Positions 43,430-52,147 of a stretch of DNA of 56,728 bases are shown here, one piece after another. Source of the stretch: Pseudomonas saliphila (GTDB lineage Bacteria; Pseudomonadota; Gammaproteobacteria; Pseudomonadales; Pseudomonadaceae). The first letter of the stretch is position 1. Each line of letters opens with the position of its first letter. The stretch lies in NCBI RefSeq assembly GCF_008638345.1, contig NZ_VTVA01000022.1, positions 1 to 56,728 of the forward strand. The letters run 5' to 3'. Under the pieces are notes generated by a model, which worked only from the letters and a program-made list of their open reading frames with translations, had not been told where the DNA came from and did not search any database. The translations under genes were made by a program, and so were the position numbers.

Positions 43430-43445
43430 TCGACCATTTGGTCAG
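43430..43445. promoter_or_regulatory. RutR-like operator C
   Basis: TCGACCATTTGGTCAG is the best match in the window to TTGACCANNTGGTCAA: 12 of 14 informative positions, with a perfect GACCA-TT-TGGTC core. It sits 128 bp before the binding-protein gene at 43573, in the only promoter-sized gap of this region. Confidence 0.6.
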
Positions 43446-43572
43446 CTTTGTAGGGAGTTGACGGTAAAAGCGTTGAAAGTGGTACGCCTATTGCTCTGGA
43501 AGTTGTGAACCGTTCAGGCGCTGCGCCTGGCATCAGCAACGATGTAGCAACATTCCAGAGACGAGGTAAGGC

Positions 43573-44622
43573 ATGAAGGAACATTCTACGAAAAGCGGAC
43601 TTTTCCAGCGTCTGTCCAAGGGGCTGGCGCTGACCGCCGGCGTCGGTGCCCTGGCCCTGAGCATGGCCAGCCAGGCGGCCACCGATATTCGCTTCACCCT
43701 CGATTGGCGCTTCGAAGGACCCTCCGCGCCCTTCCTGCTGGCCCGCGACAAGGGCTACTTCGAGGAAGAAGGCCTGAACGTGACCATCGATTCCGGTAGC
43801 GGCAGCGCCGGTGCGGTCACGCGCCTGGCCTCCAACAGCTACGACATGGGTTTTGCCGATTACAGCGCACTGACCGAAACCACCGCCAACAACCCCGGCA
43901 CCGATGTCACCGGCGTGTACATGCTCTACAACGCGATGCCGGCTGCGGTGTTCGCGCTGAAGAAGTCCGGCATCAGTAGCCCGGCGGACCTGAAAGGCAA
44001 GACGCTGGGCGCCCCGGTGTTCGACGGTGGCCGCAAGGCCTGGCCGGCGTTTGCTCAGGCCAACGGTCTGGAGGTGGATGCGGTCGACTGGCAGTCAGTC
44101 GAGCCGGCCCTGCGTGAAACCTTGCTCGCTCGCGGGCAGCTGGACGGCATCACCGGCTTTTACTTCACCAGCCTGTTGAACCTCGAGTCCCGCGGCGTCA
44201 AGCCGGAGGACATTGTCGCGCTCAAATATCCTGACCATGGCGTGGAGTTCTACGGCAACACCATCATCGCCCGTAACGACCTGCTGGAATCCAATCCCGA
44301 GGCTGTGCGCGGCTTCCTGCGCGCCCTCAACCGCGCCGTGAAGGAGACCCTGGCCGATCCAGAAGCGGCCATTGCCTACGTCAAGAAGCAGGACGCGCTG
44401 ATCGATGAAGCGCTGGAGCTGCGCCGCCTGAAGCTGGCCTTCGACACCTACGTGGTCACCGATGAAACCCGCGCCAATGGCCTGGGCAGCGTTGATGCTG
44501 AGCGTCTGGCGCGCGCCTTTGACGGCATGGTATCGGCCTATGGTCTGACCGCCTCGCCGGAGCTTGCCAACCTGTTCGACGATAGCTTCCTGCCGGCAAC
44601 TGAAGACCGCAAGGTCGACTGA
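43573..44622 (+). CDS. NMT1/SsuA-type ABC substrate-binding protein
   Basis: 349-residue periplasmic binding protein. Signal peptide up to about residue 36 (ALALSMASQAA). The mature protein has the NMT1/THI5 opening FTLDWRFEGPSAPFLLARDKGYFEEEGL, then GSGSAGAVTRLASNSYDMGFADYSAL. Such proteins bind sulfonates, nitrate, pyrimidines, hydantoins or thiamine precursors. Its location next to the purine operon and behind a RutR-like site favours a nucleobase-related ligand such as allantoin or a pyrimidine. A hairpin follows before the ATPase gene, so it can be expressed above the membrane parts. Confidence 0.85.
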   Translation: MKEHSTKSGLFQRLSKGLALTAGVGALALSMASQAATDIRFTLDWRFEGPSAPFLLARDKGYFEEEGLNVTIDSGSGSAGAVTRLASNSYDMGFADYSALTETTANNPGTDVTGVYMLYNAMPAAVFALKKSGISSPADLKGKTLGAPVFDGGRKAWPAFAQANGLEVDAVDWQSVEPALRETLLARGQLDGITGFYFTSLLNLESRGVKPEDIVALKYPDHGVEFYGNTIIARNDLLESNPEAVRGFLRALNRAVKETLADPEAAIAYVKKQDALIDEALELRRLKLAFDTYVVTDETRANGLGSVDAERLARAFDGMVSAYGLTASPELANLFDDSFLPATEDRKVD

Positions 44623-44638
44623 TACCACCCACCATCCC

Positions 44639-44667
44639 TACAAGGGCTCGCGCTGCGGGCCCTTGTA
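44639..44667 (+). promoter_or_regulatory. Intercistronic hairpin between binding protein and ATPase genes
   Basis: TACAAGGGC (44639-44647) pairs with GCCCTTGTA (44659-44667), with an 11-nt loop and no T-run. Hairpins at this place protect the 3' end of binding-protein mRNA or reduce downstream transcription. Confidence 0.55.
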
Positions 44668-44688
44668 TTGTGCAATTCCGGAGAGCCT

Positions 44689-45474
44689 ATGGATCTGGTT
44701 CATTTTGAGAACGTCAGCATGCGCTATGGCGATGACGGCCCCTTAGCCATCGAAGACGTCAGTCTGCGTGTGAAGCAGAACGAGTTTGTTGCTGTCGTCG
44801 GCCCCTCCGGCTGCGGCAAGTCGACATTGATGAAACTGGTCACCGGTCTGGCGCCACCCAGCGAGGGTCAGGTCTACCTGGGCGGCAATCAGGTTAACGG
44901 ACCGCAGGAAGGCGTGGGTATGGCCTTTCAGGCCTCCAACCTTCTGCCCTGGCGCACCACGCTGGAGAACATCCTGCTGCCGATGGAGATCGTCAAGAAG
45001 TACCGCCACCGCTTCCGCAAGGATAAGGCCGAATTCGAGGAGATGGGTCGGGCGCTGCTCAAGCGCGTCGGGCTGGCGGGCAACGAGGACAAGTTTCCCT
45101 GGGAGCTCTCCGGCGGCATGCAGCAGCGCGCCTCGATATGCCGCGCGTTGATTCACAAACCCAGCCTGCTGATGCTTGATGAGCCCTTCGGCGCGCTGGA
45201 TGCCTTCACCCGGGAAGAGCTCTGGTGCATGGTGCGCGATCTCTGGCAGGAGCAGCCCTTCACCGTGGTACTGGTGACCCACGACCTGCGCGAAGCCGTG
45301 TTCCTCGCCGATACCGTCTACGTGATGAGCAAGGGGCCGGGGCGCATTCTGGCGAGCAAAACAGTCGATCTGCCGCGCCCGCGGGACATCGCCGTGACCT
45401 ACACCGACAAGTTCGCCGAGCTGGTATTCGAGCTGCGTGATCATATCGGCCGTATCCGGGAGACCAGATCATGA
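44689..45474 (+). CDS. ABC transporter ATPase (SsuB/TauB-like)
   Basis: 261-residue single ABC domain. Walker A GPSGCGKST (about 44-52), Q-loop FQASNLLPW, signature LSGGMQQRASICRAL, Walker B LLMLDEPFGALDAFT, and the H-loop VTHDLREAV. This is the standard partner of NMT1-type binding proteins. Start at 44689 follows GGAGAG. It overlaps the permease gene by 4 bp. Confidence 0.92.
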   Translation: MDLVHFENVSMRYGDDGPLAIEDVSLRVKQNEFVAVVGPSGCGKSTLMKLVTGLAPPSEGQVYLGGNQVNGPQEGVGMAFQASNLLPWRTTLENILLPMEIVKKYRHRFRKDKAEFEEMGRALLKRVGLAGNEDKFPWELSGGMQQRASICRALIHKPSLLMLDEPFGALDAFTREELWCMVRDLWQEQPFTVVLVTHDLREAVFLADTVYVMSKGPGRILASKTVDLPRPRDIAVTYTDKFAELVFELRDHIGRIRETRS

Positions 45475-46253
45475 CCCGTGCCCAACGCAAACGCCTGCTG
45501 ATCAAGGCGTCCCCCTGGCTGCTACTGGTATCCCTGACCCTGTTATGGGAGCTGGTGTGCTTCGCCTTCACCATCCCCACTTACCTGTTCCCCGCGCCGA
45601 GCGACATCTGGGCAGCCTGGCTGCAGTACCGCGGCCCAATCATGCAGCATGCGTTGCAAACACTCTTTACCACGGTGGCCGGGTTCGCGCTGGCGGTGGT
45701 GTTCGGCCTGTTGCTGGGCATTCTGGTCGGCTCATCGCCGATCATCTACAAGGCGCTGTATCCGCTGCTGGTAGGCTTCAACAGTATTCCCAAGGTGGCC
45801 TTTGTGCCGGTGCTGGTGGTGTGGTTCGGCATTGGAACGGTGCCGGCGATCCTGACGGCGTTTCTGATCTCCTTCTTCCCGGTGGTGGTGAACATGGCCA
45901 CGGGGCTCGCGACGCTGGAGCCTGAGCTGCAGGACGTGCTGCGCTCCCTGGGTGCCAGCAAGCTGGATATCCTGAAGAAAGTCGCACTGCCGCGCTCGAT
46001 GCCCTATTTCTTCGCCTCGCTCAAGGTGGCCATTACCCTGGCCTTCGTTGGCTCGGTAATCTCTGAAACAGTCGCCTCGAACCTGGGCATCGGCTATCTG
46101 ATGATGTCCGCCAGCTCAACCATGAACATGGGGCTGGTGTTTGCCGGCTTGGTGGTGATCGGCATCATGGGTGTGGCGATGTATGAGGTGTTCGCCCTGG
46201 TTGAGCGGCGCATGACGCGTTGGGCCACGCGTGGGTCGGAAATCGCTTTCTGA
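45471..46253 (+). CDS. ABC transporter permease (SsuC/TauC-like)
   Basis: 260-residue permease with six predicted helices and the EAA-type cytoplasmic loop LQDVLRSLGASKLDILKKVALP at about 150-171. N-terminal SDIWAAWLQ and FNSIPKVAFVPVLVVWFGIG are family-typical. Last gene of the three-gene importer. Confidence 0.92.
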   Translation: MTRAQRKRLLIKASPWLLLVSLTLLWELVCFAFTIPTYLFPAPSDIWAAWLQYRGPIMQHALQTLFTTVAGFALAVVFGLLLGILVGSSPIIYKALYPLLVGFNSIPKVAFVPVLVVWFGIGTVPAILTAFLISFFPVVVNMATGLATLEPELQDVLRSLGASKLDILKKVALPRSMPYFFASLKVAITLAFVGSVISETVASNLGIGYLMMSASSTMNMGLVFAGLVVIGIMGVAMYEVFALVERRMTRWATRGSEIAF

Positions 46254-46300
46254 TTCTTCGGATCTGGTTGATGGCTTGGTGCGGGGCCATACTGACTGGC

Positions 46301-46378
46301 AGGGCACGCCGACACGCGGCAAGTACGTCCCTGTAGCTCAGCGATGGCATCCATGCCATCGACGGTCGGCTTAGCCCT
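46301..46378. repeat. Nested inverted-repeat element (REP-like)
   Basis: Perfect inner palindrome CGATGGCAT-CC-ATGCCATCG (46342-46361) is enclosed by GCCGAC/GTCGGC (46308-46313, 46365-46370) and AGGGC/GCCCT (46301-46305, 46374-46378). The nested arms suggest a mobile hairpin repeat or structured RNA. Genome copy number is unknown. Confidence 0.45.
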
Positions 46379-46380
46379 AC

Positions 46381-46413
46381 CAGCCAGCACAGCCTGCGAC
46401 TCTGTGCTGGCTG
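46381..46413. repeat. Perfect 12-bp hairpin
   Basis: CAGCCAGCACAG (46381-46392) and its exact complement (46402-46413) around a 9-nt loop. No T-run follows on either strand, so a simple intrinsic terminator is less likely. It stands 3 bp from the nested repeat and may be part of the same repeated element. Confidence 0.5.
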
Positions 46414-46670
46414 CTCGAAAACCTTTCTAGCTCACCTCTCTTTTCCCGAAGTTCATCAAGTCTAAAGCAAACCCCGGAGTAGGGCGGTCAGATGTCCCGC
46501 TCAGAGCCTTGCGTCCCGAACCTGATCGATGATGCTGAGACTCGATGCTCCAGAAGCTGGGCCTTGCTTAACTAATCCACCGCGCTTTGCACAGTCCGGA
46601 AGCAACCTCATTGGAAGATGTTCTCAAATGGGGCAGCCGTACCGGGCATAAGTATTGAATCTGGGCAACG
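46414..46670. other. Intergenic region without a gene
   Basis: About 250 bp between the hairpin pair and the terminator of the BMP gene. Only a 76-codon plus-strand frame that runs into the BMP gene on the other strand; I see no supported gene or RNA. Confidence 0.35.
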
Positions 46671-46700
46671 AAAAAGCCCCGGCGTAGTGCCGGGGCCTTG
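46671..46700 (-). terminator. Terminator of the BMP-family gene
   Basis: GCCCCGGC (46676-46683) pairs with GCCGGGGC (46689-46696); on the minus strand the stem is followed by five T. It lies 28 bp after the BMP gene stop. Confidence 0.85.
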
Positions 46701-46723
46701 GGTGATGCAACAGCGGACCTGCG

Positions 46724-47791
46724 TTATTGCGGGATGGTGGCTTCAATACCCTCAACGTACCAGTTCATCTCAGCGAGCTCCTTCTGGCTCAAATGCTCGC
46801 CTTCCTTCGCCTTCAACTCGCCTGCCTGGTTCTTCAGAGGACCGCTGAAGGGGTGAAAATCGCCGCTACCAATGGACTTGATCAGGTCGTCAACCTGAGT
46901 GCGCTGCGCTTCAGTCAGACGGTCGCTGATCGCGGCGATCTTGATCACGTCGTCCGAAATGCCGCCCCAGTAGTCCTCTGATTTCCAGCTGTCATCCATA
47001 ACGGCCTGGACCTGTTTGATGTAGTACGGACCCCAATTGTTGACCACCGACAGCAGGTGCGCCTCGGGAGCAAAGTGGCTCATGTCAGACGCCTGACCCA
47101 CGCCCCACTTTTCGCGTTTCTTCGCCGCGAGCAGCGGAGCAGGGCTATCGGTGTGCTGAACGATCACGTCGGCGCCCTGATCCATCAGCGTATTGGCGGC
47201 ATCCGCCTCCTTGGCCGGATCGAACCAGGTATTCACCCACACCACCTTCATCTCAACGTCAGGATTGACCGCCTTCGCGCCGAGATAGGTAGCGTTGATG
47301 TCGCGGATAACCTCCGGAATAGGGAATGACGCGATATAGCCGATGGTGTCCGATTCAGTCACCAGACCCGCCGCCGTGCCCGTGACATAGCGGCCTTCGT
47401 AGGTGACGGACAGGTAGCTGCCCAGGTTATCGGCCTGCTTGTAACCGGTGGCGTGCATAAAGGTCTTGTCCGGATAGTCCGCCGCCACACGCGCGGTGGG
47501 GTTCATGAAACCGAAAGACGTAGTGAAGATCAGGTCGTTGCCAGCCTGAGCCAGCCGGCGGATCGTACGCTCCGCATCCGCGCCTTCGTTCACGTTCTCC
47601 ACATAGGTGGTCTGCACCGCCTCACCAAAATGTTTCTCAACCGCGAGCCGACCCTGATCATGCTGATAACTCCATCCGTGATCACCAATGGGGCCGACAT
47701 ATACGAAGCCAATTTTCAGTGGATCATCCGCCAGCACCTGGGTCGAAAAAGCCAACGCAGCCGCTAAGGCCAGTTTCTGCTTCAAGCTCAT
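46724..47791 (-). CDS. BMP-family nucleoside-binding lipoprotein-like ABC receptor
   Basis: 355-residue PnrA/BmpA-family binding protein. Signal sequence of about 21 residues (LALAAALAFSTQVLA) without a lipobox cysteine, so it is periplasmic. Family features: KIGFVYVGPIGDHGWSYQHDQG, FTTSFGFMNPTARVA, and DVIVQHTDSPAPLLA. Start at 47791 follows AGGAGATG; an in-frame ATG at 47821 is rejected. It encodes no transporter partners of its own; the matching ATPase and permeases (33508-35064, 31505-33521) lie 12 kb away without a receptor. A RutR-like palindrome lies 79 bp upstream. Confidence 0.9.
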   Translation of the reverse strand: MSLKQKLALAAALAFSTQVLADDPLKIGFVYVGPIGDHGWSYQHDQGRLAVEKHFGEAVQTTYVENVNEGADAERTIRRLAQAGNDLIFTTSFGFMNPTARVAADYPDKTFMHATGYKQADNLGSYLSVTYEGRYVTGTAAGLVTESDTIGYIASFPIPEVIRDINATYLGAKAVNPDVEMKVVWVNTWFDPAKEADAANTLMDQGADVIVQHTDSPAPLLAAKKREKWGVGQASDMSHFAPEAHLLSVVNNWGPYYIKQVQAVMDDSWKSEDYWGGISDDVIKIAAISDRLTEAQRTQVDDLIKSIGSGDFHPFSGPLKNQAGELKAKEGEHLSQKELAEMNWYVEGIEATIPQ

Positions 47792-47869
47792 CGCACATCT
47801 CCTGATATCTGTTTTGGTCATGCCATTCGCTTTCGGCGATTCGCACTCAGGGATTGGTCAAGCAAAAAG

Positions 47870-47885
47870 CTGGCCAATTGATCAG
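47870..47885. promoter_or_regulatory. RutR-like operator D
   Basis: CTGGCCAATTGATCAG matches 10 of 14 informative positions of the RutR-type box. It lies 79 bp upstream of the BMP gene; two further TGGTCA half-sites flank it at about 47854 and 47895. Confidence 0.4.
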
Positions 47886-48054
47886 GAAAGTTGTTGGTCA
47901 TGGACTCACGGAGGAGACATGTTAGTCAGCTGCGGTCGACACGCTTGGGCCCCCGCGACGCATTAAGTCGCTCGATTATGTGATCCTTGTCTCATTCGCT
48001 TTACGCAAGCTCGTGGCCGAAGGTAGGGTGCAGTACCAGAGAAGGAGTAAAAGG

Positions 48055-50634
48055 ATGTTGCGGCCTAGGGTTTTGAGCAAGGAAGCGGTAGAGGTTATTC
48101 CGTTTCAGCAGTGTCCCGCCAAGACGTTTGTTGACGAACAGGGCGTTAGCCTTGGCCGCTCGGTACCAGAACATTGTCAGATCGTTGGTGAGGTTGCCAA
48201 GGCGTTGATCGCTCGCCAACCCGCCAGTCTTCGTGAGTGCCTTTATCCGCAGGGTGCCCATTTGGTTGCCGCTGCACATGACATCGGCAAGGTCAGCCCG
48301 ACCTTTTACGAAAAGCTGCGGCGAGCCTGTACTGTTTCGATTGCAGGACTTCCAGCACTTAAGCAGATCAATCCGCAACTGGAATCGAGCTGGGGAGGGC
48401 ATGCCGGGGTCAGTCAGGTTACGACCAAGGCGTTGCAGGTACCGACCCTGATTCCGGAAATACTCGGACAACATCATGGCTTTTCCCCTCCAGTAGCCGG
48501 TTTGCGTGCGAACGACGAAAATTTCGGTGGTCCACCCTGGCAGCAAGAGCGCGAGCGGTTGGTGGCATTTTTAAAGTCAGCTCTGCAGGCAGACTGGCCG
48601 CAGATTGCTTCGCTGCCCCAGGCTCGTCTGCTGGCTGGGCTGACCTCGGTTGCGGACTGGATAGGTTCGGGCGAGTTTTTTGAAGATCCTTCCTTGTCTT
48701 GGACTGAAAGCATCGACAAGGCGCTGGATAGTGCAGGCTTTATCCCGCCGACCTTCAGATCGGGTCTGTCATTCGAAGCCGTTTTCGGTTTTGCTCCGCG
48801 CCCGGCACAACAGCTGTTGATTGAACAGGTCGATGGACCGGGCGTTTATGTGCTTGAGGCACCAATGGGGGTGGGCAAGACCGAGGCGGCTCTCTACGCC
48901 GCCTACCAGTTGATGCACACAGGGCAGGCGAACGGTATCTATTTTGCACTGCCAACCCAGCTTACCTCGAACAAGATTTATGACCGTTTCAACTCCTTTC
49001 TGCAGCAAGTGCTCGCGCCAGATTGTAGCCACCGCTCGCTGTTGCTGCATGCCAACGCCTGGCTGTTGGAAACAGACATGGGAGAGGAAGGGCGCCCCGG
49101 CGGCGCCTGGTTCAATCAGGCCAAACGTGGCCTGCTGGCGCCCTTTGCCGTAGGCACTATCGATCAGGCGCTGATGGCGGCCATGAATGTAAAACACGGC
49201 TTCGTGCGTGCCTTTGGGTTGGCTGGGAAAGTCGTGATTCTCGACGAAGTGCACACCTACGACGCCTATACCGGAACTCTTTTAGACGCCTTGGTTGCCT
49301 TGCTACGCGAGTTGCACTGCAGCGTGATCATCCTTAGCGCAACCCTCAATCAGTCGCGCCGGCAGCAGGTACTTGGCTGCACTCTGACTGCCAGCGAGTA
49401 TCCGCTGATTACAGCCTGCCCGACAGGGAAAACGGTGCGTGAAGTGCCCGTGGCCAGCGATCCAGGCAATGTGGTGAATATTCTCCTGCAAAGCGATGAG
49501 AAGTATGCCGTTGAGGAAGCTCTGCGCCGGGCCGTGCAGGGTCAACAGGTACTGTGGATCGAGAATACCGTGCCGGAAGCACAGCAGCGTTTTCTCGATC
49601 TGGCCGCACGCGGGAGCGAGCAGGGCGTCACATGCGGTCTGCTGCACTCACGATTCACACCTCAGCACCGCCAACAAAAGGAAGCCCTGTGGGTTGAGTG
49701 CTACGGCAAGCAAGGACATGCAGACCGTGGCGCGCACGGACGAATATTGGTCGGCACGCAAGTACTTGAGCAATCACTGGATATAGATGCTGACTTCCTT
49801 GTCACGCGCTTTGCCCCTACAGACATGTTGCTGCAACGTTTCGGGCGGCTCTGGCGGCACGCGGATACTCCGCGTCCGGCGGGCAGCGTGTGTGAAGCCT
49901 GGCTATTGGCACCGATGTTAGAGACGGCAATCGACCAGCCTGAACAGGGTTTCGGCAACAGCGCCTTCGTGTACAGCTCCTACGTACTGTGTCGCAGCCT
50001 GGAAGTCTGGCAATCGCGCGAGCATGTTCGCCTACCCGAGCAGATCCGTGAGCTGATCGAGCAGACCTACTGCGAACGCGCTGAAACCGGCCCCATGGCG
50101 CGCTGGCTCATGGAGCTGAACGAGGGCACCCGTTGGCGTAAGGGTCGCAAATCACTCAGCCAGCTGGCGCGTGTCACCCTGTCCGACAGCGGCAAGACGT
50201 TGCCCGAAATCAAGGCACAAACCCGATACAGCGAAACCGATAACCTCGATGTGTTGTTGCTGCGCAAGCTGGACTGGTGCCCGAAGCAGCAGCTCACACG
50301 GCTTACCCTGCTGAATGGTCAAAGCCTCGACCTGCCGCGTTCGCGCACGGAACTGTCTCGTCGCCAGTGGCGTGAACTGAGTGCAGCCCTGATGCGTCAG
50401 GTGGTATCGGTCCGGATTCAGGATGCGCCGCTGCCTTTGCAACTGAAAACGCTGAATGATTTCAACCTCCAACACTGCTTTTACCTTGGTAATCCGGCAA
50501 TGGATGAGGCGCTGTTGCGCGTGGCACTGGTGGACGAAACCGGCCGCCTGCAGGGGGTGCAGGGTGCGCCGCTGCACGACAGATATGACTTGGAATACCG
50601 CGATGATCTGGGCTACCGGATCATCAAACACTAG
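48055..50634 (+). CDS. cas3: CRISPR-associated helicase/nuclease Cas3 (type I-E)
   Basis: 859-residue fused HD-nuclease and SF2 helicase that degrades DNA bound by Cascade. The N-terminal HD domain has His40 (PEHCQIV), then AAAHDIGKV with the metal-binding His-Asp near residue 88, and GQHHGF. The helicase has Walker A APMGVGKTEAA, DEVH box VILDEVHTYDAY, ILSATLN, and the late QRFGRLWRH. Start at 48055 is preceded by AAGGAG; an in-frame codon at 47980 is not needed by the family alignment. All catalytic residues seen are intact. It is 11 bp upstream of casA and probably in one operon with it. Confidence 0.95.
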   Translation: MLRPRVLSKEAVEVIPFQQCPAKTFVDEQGVSLGRSVPEHCQIVGEVAKALIARQPASLRECLYPQGAHLVAAAHDIGKVSPTFYEKLRRACTVSIAGLPALKQINPQLESSWGGHAGVSQVTTKALQVPTLIPEILGQHHGFSPPVAGLRANDENFGGPPWQQERERLVAFLKSALQADWPQIASLPQARLLAGLTSVADWIGSGEFFEDPSLSWTESIDKALDSAGFIPPTFRSGLSFEAVFGFAPRPAQQLLIEQVDGPGVYVLEAPMGVGKTEAALYAAYQLMHTGQANGIYFALPTQLTSNKIYDRFNSFLQQVLAPDCSHRSLLLHANAWLLETDMGEEGRPGGAWFNQAKRGLLAPFAVGTIDQALMAAMNVKHGFVRAFGLAGKVVILDEVHTYDAYTGTLLDALVALLRELHCSVIILSATLNQSRRQQVLGCTLTASEYPLITACPTGKTVREVPVASDPGNVVNILLQSDEKYAVEEALRRAVQGQQVLWIENTVPEAQQRFLDLAARGSEQGVTCGLLHSRFTPQHRQQKEALWVECYGKQGHADRGAHGRILVGTQVLEQSLDIDADFLVTRFAPTDMLLQRFGRLWRHADTPRPAGSVCEAWLLAPMLETAIDQPEQGFGNSAFVYSSYVLCRSLEVWQSREHVRLPEQIRELIEQTYCERAETGPMARWLMELNEGTRWRKGRKSLSQLARVTLSDSGKTLPEIKAQTRYSETDNLDVLLLRKLDWCPKQQLTRLTLLNGQSLDLPRSRTELSRRQWRELSAALMRQVVSVRIQDAPLPLQLKTLNDFNLQHCFYLGNPAMDEALLRVALVDETGRLQGVQGAPLHDRYDLEYRDDLGYRIIKH

Positions 50635-50645
50635 GGAAGGACGTA

Positions 50646-52142
50646 ATGGAAAACCGATTCAATCTGATCGACGAAGACTGGGTTCCGGTCGCCGACTACG
50701 GGCGGGTCAGTCTACGCAAACTCTTTAGCGATCCGCGGTACCGCAGTCTCGGAGGTAATCCGGTACAGAAGATTGCCATCCTCAAACTTCTGCTGGCCAT
50801 TGCCCAGGCGGCCGCAACACCGGATGACGACAAAGATTGGCAGGTTCTGGGCGCTGAAGGACTGGCTAAGCGTTGCCTGACGTATCTGGATCAATGGCAT
50901 GAGCGGTTTTTCCTGTATGGAGATCGGCCTTTCCTGCAGCTGCCCGCCATTGCCGCCGCGCGCGTTCAACCCTTCGGAGCTGTTCTGCCTGAAGTTTCCA
51001 CCGGCAACACCACAGTGCTCAGTCAGATGCAGGTCCAGCGTACATTGGGTGATGCCGATAAAGCTGTTCTTCTCCTTACCCTGATGGGGTTTGCCCTGTC
51101 AGGCAAGAAGACCGACAACAGCGTAGTGCTGAGTCCAGGCTACGGCGGTAAACGTAATGAAAAGGGGAAGGCATCAACCGGCAAGCCGGGGCCGGGCGTT
51201 GGCCATATGGGACTGCTGCATACCTTCTTGATAGGCGGCGATTTACAGCAAAGCCTGTGGCTAAATCTGTTGACGAAGCAGCAGCTGGCACAGATGCAAC
51301 TCTATCCAGAAGGCCTGGGCAATGCCCCCTGGGAGCTGATGCCAGTCGGCGAGGATTGCTCTGCCGCCAGAGCCTTACGCGAGTCGCTGATGGGGCGATT
51401 GCTACCGCTGTGCCGCTTTTGTTTATTAACCGAGGACGGCCTGCATTATTCCGAAGGCATTGCGCATCCTGGGTACAAGGATGGAGTGGTAGATCCGAGC
51501 ATGGCGATCAATTATTCCGGCAAGGAGCCCAAAGCGCTGTGGGTTGATCCGGAAAAACGTCCGTGGCGCGAACTGACCGCTTTGCTCGGTTTTATTCAGC
51601 AATCAGACAGCCAGGGTTTTCAGAGCTGGCAGGTGCGCTGCGGATTGGATCGCGCGCGGGACCATGTCGACCTGTTCGCACTTTGGTCAGGCGGCTTACG
51701 CGTCAGCAGTAACGCAGGAGAGCAATACGCGTCAGGCACGGACGACTTCGTGGAATCCCAGGTCTGGCTGAACGGGGACATGCTCGGCCAGAGCTGGTTT
51801 GCCCAGCTCAAACAGGAGATGGATGCACTGGACGCTCTTGCGAAAAATCTTTATGGCCGGGTGATGGGCTACTACAAGGAGCTGACCGTAGACGGCGGGA
51901 AGCTTGCTGCCCAAACCACGCACTTGTTCTGGCAATTATGTGAACGCAATTTCCAGCAACTGGTTGATCAGTGCGATCAGAGCGCGTCCGCGCGGGAAGG
52001 CCGTAAACAGTTGCGTCAGCGTTTCGCGAGAAATGTTCAGCAGGCATACGACCAGTTCTGCCCGCGTGATACAGCCCGCCAACTGGGTGCTTGGGCCAAG
52101 CAGCAACCAAACAACAGCAAGTATCTGAAGCAGGAGGCTTGA
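50646..52142 (+). CDS. casA: Cascade large subunit Cse1/Cas8e
   Basis: 498-residue Cas8e. N-terminus FNLIDEDWVPVADYGRVSLRKLF is diagnostic. Glycine- and aromatic-rich middle segments (GYGGKRNEKGK, then LWVDPEKRPWRELTALLGF) are typical of the domain that recognises the PAM. The C-terminal four-helix bundle follows from about 370. It recruits Cas3 after target binding. The predicted PAM is unusual (see findings), so its PAM-contact loops would be worth modelling. Confidence 0.95.
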   Translation: MENRFNLIDEDWVPVADYGRVSLRKLFSDPRYRSLGGNPVQKIAILKLLLAIAQAAATPDDDKDWQVLGAEGLAKRCLTYLDQWHERFFLYGDRPFLQLPAIAAARVQPFGAVLPEVSTGNTTVLSQMQVQRTLGDADKAVLLLTLMGFALSGKKTDNSVVLSPGYGGKRNEKGKASTGKPGPGVGHMGLLHTFLIGGDLQQSLWLNLLTKQQLAQMQLYPEGLGNAPWELMPVGEDCSAARALRESLMGRLLPLCRFCLLTEDGLHYSEGIAHPGYKDGVVDPSMAINYSGKEPKALWVDPEKRPWRELTALLGFIQQSDSQGFQSWQVRCGLDRARDHVDLFALWSGGLRVSSNAGEQYASGTDDFVESQVWLNGDMLGQSWFAQLKQEMDALDALAKNLYGRVMGYYKELTVDGGKLAAQTTHLFWQLCERNFQQLVDQCDQSASAREGRKQLRQRFARNVQQAYDQFCPRDTARQLGAWAKQQPNNSKYLKQEA

Positions 52143-52147
52143 ATCAC

